NCBI GenBank assembly: GCA_021780435.1
Contig: JAJXYV010000047.1
Span: forward strand, 1 to 33,767
Direction of reading: 5' to 3'
From: Pseudomonadota bacterium
GTDB lineage: Bacteria; Pseudomonadota; Alphaproteobacteria; Rhizobiales; Beijerinckiaceae
Length of the DNA stretch: 33,767 nt
Made by a program: the position numbers and the translations under genes. The notes under the pieces were generated by a model, which worked only from the letters and a program-made list of their open reading frames with translations, had not been told where the DNA came from and did no database searches. Below, piece after piece: positions 33,695 through 33,767 of this stretch (position 1 is its first letter; every line of letters starts with the position of its first letter).

Positions 33695-33767
33695 TCAATC
33701 TTCCAGTTCCGCCTTCGCGGCTTCGACGTCGAGCCGCTCCATGGCGTCGGCGGGCTTGCATTTCGCC
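33695..33767 (-). CDS. 3' end of an unidentified gene
   Basis: On the minus strand the frame entering from the right edge encodes AKCKPADAMERLDVEAAKAELED before a TGA at 33697-33695. Composition (acidic, Ala/Glu helix) looks like a real protein end, but 23 residues are too few to identify it. It is convergent with the lipid genes; 33645-33694 shows no clear terminator. Confidence 0.5.
   Translation of the reverse strand, partial: AKCKPADAMERLDVEAAKAELED

Overview
The window is GC-rich and densely coded on both strands. It reads as ordinary chromosome of an alphaproteobacterium, most likely order Hyphomicrobiales. Four things point there: the order mutY - DUF721/dciA - dsbA-like - smc, an F0-only ATP synthase operon (atpI-B-E-F'-F) without F1 genes, a GTTC-N7-GTTC LexA box, and a GTAACC-N16-CGTA promoter like Caulobacter sigma-F sites. 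Two-subunit GcvP, PEP carboxylase and a bufferin operon would suit a Beijerinckiaceae/Methylocystaceae-type methylotroph, but genus cannot be fixed. I see no tRNA, rRNA, CRISPR array, insertion sequence or prophage.

Layout. 1-930: 3' part of a Pro/Ala/His/Met-rich repeat protein and a bidirectional terminator. 951-3021 (minus): a bufferin operon, bufA (precursor peptide), bufB (DUF692/MNIO iron enzyme) and bufC (DUF2063 partner), behind an ECF-type promoter. 3042-7612: moaA, cobS (after a coupled 12-codon leader ORF), dusA, a SHOCT membrane protein and a ClpP-fold-like protein. 7647-11310: a SplB-like (PA0069-family) radical SAM gene with a LexA box upstream and a C-terminal QLSLF clamp-binding-like motif, a GT2-like protein, and a 600-residue orphan radical SAM protein. 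11316-14645: DUF985 cupin, zinc metallopeptidase, a small hypothetical, mutY and dciA. 14743-21898: dsbA-like, gcvPA-gcvPB and smc. 21895-25418: a TMEM175-like channel, then the atp F0 operon with a clear sigma70 promoter and terminator. 25427-28697 (minus): Nudix gene then ppc. 28778-31140 (minus): hypothetical protein then a GMC oxidoreductase. 31249-33644: WS/DGAT acyltransferase with a histone-H1-like tail, a fatty acid hydroxylase/sterol desaturase, and a possible coupled microprotein. The last 73 bases hold the 3' end of an unidentified minus-strand gene.

How the genes work together. The bufferin operon is probably a periplasmic metal (copper/gold) buffering system. gcvPA/gcvPB, ppc and perhaps moaA/cobS belong to C1, glycine, C4 and cofactor metabolism. 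dciA, mutY, smc and the SOS-linked radical SAM gene belong to DNA replication and maintenance. The strongest lead for something new is the SplB-like radical SAM protein, which combines a LexA-box promoter with a C-terminal QLSLF. The sigma-F-like promoter and intercistronic hairpin of the bufferin operon come next.
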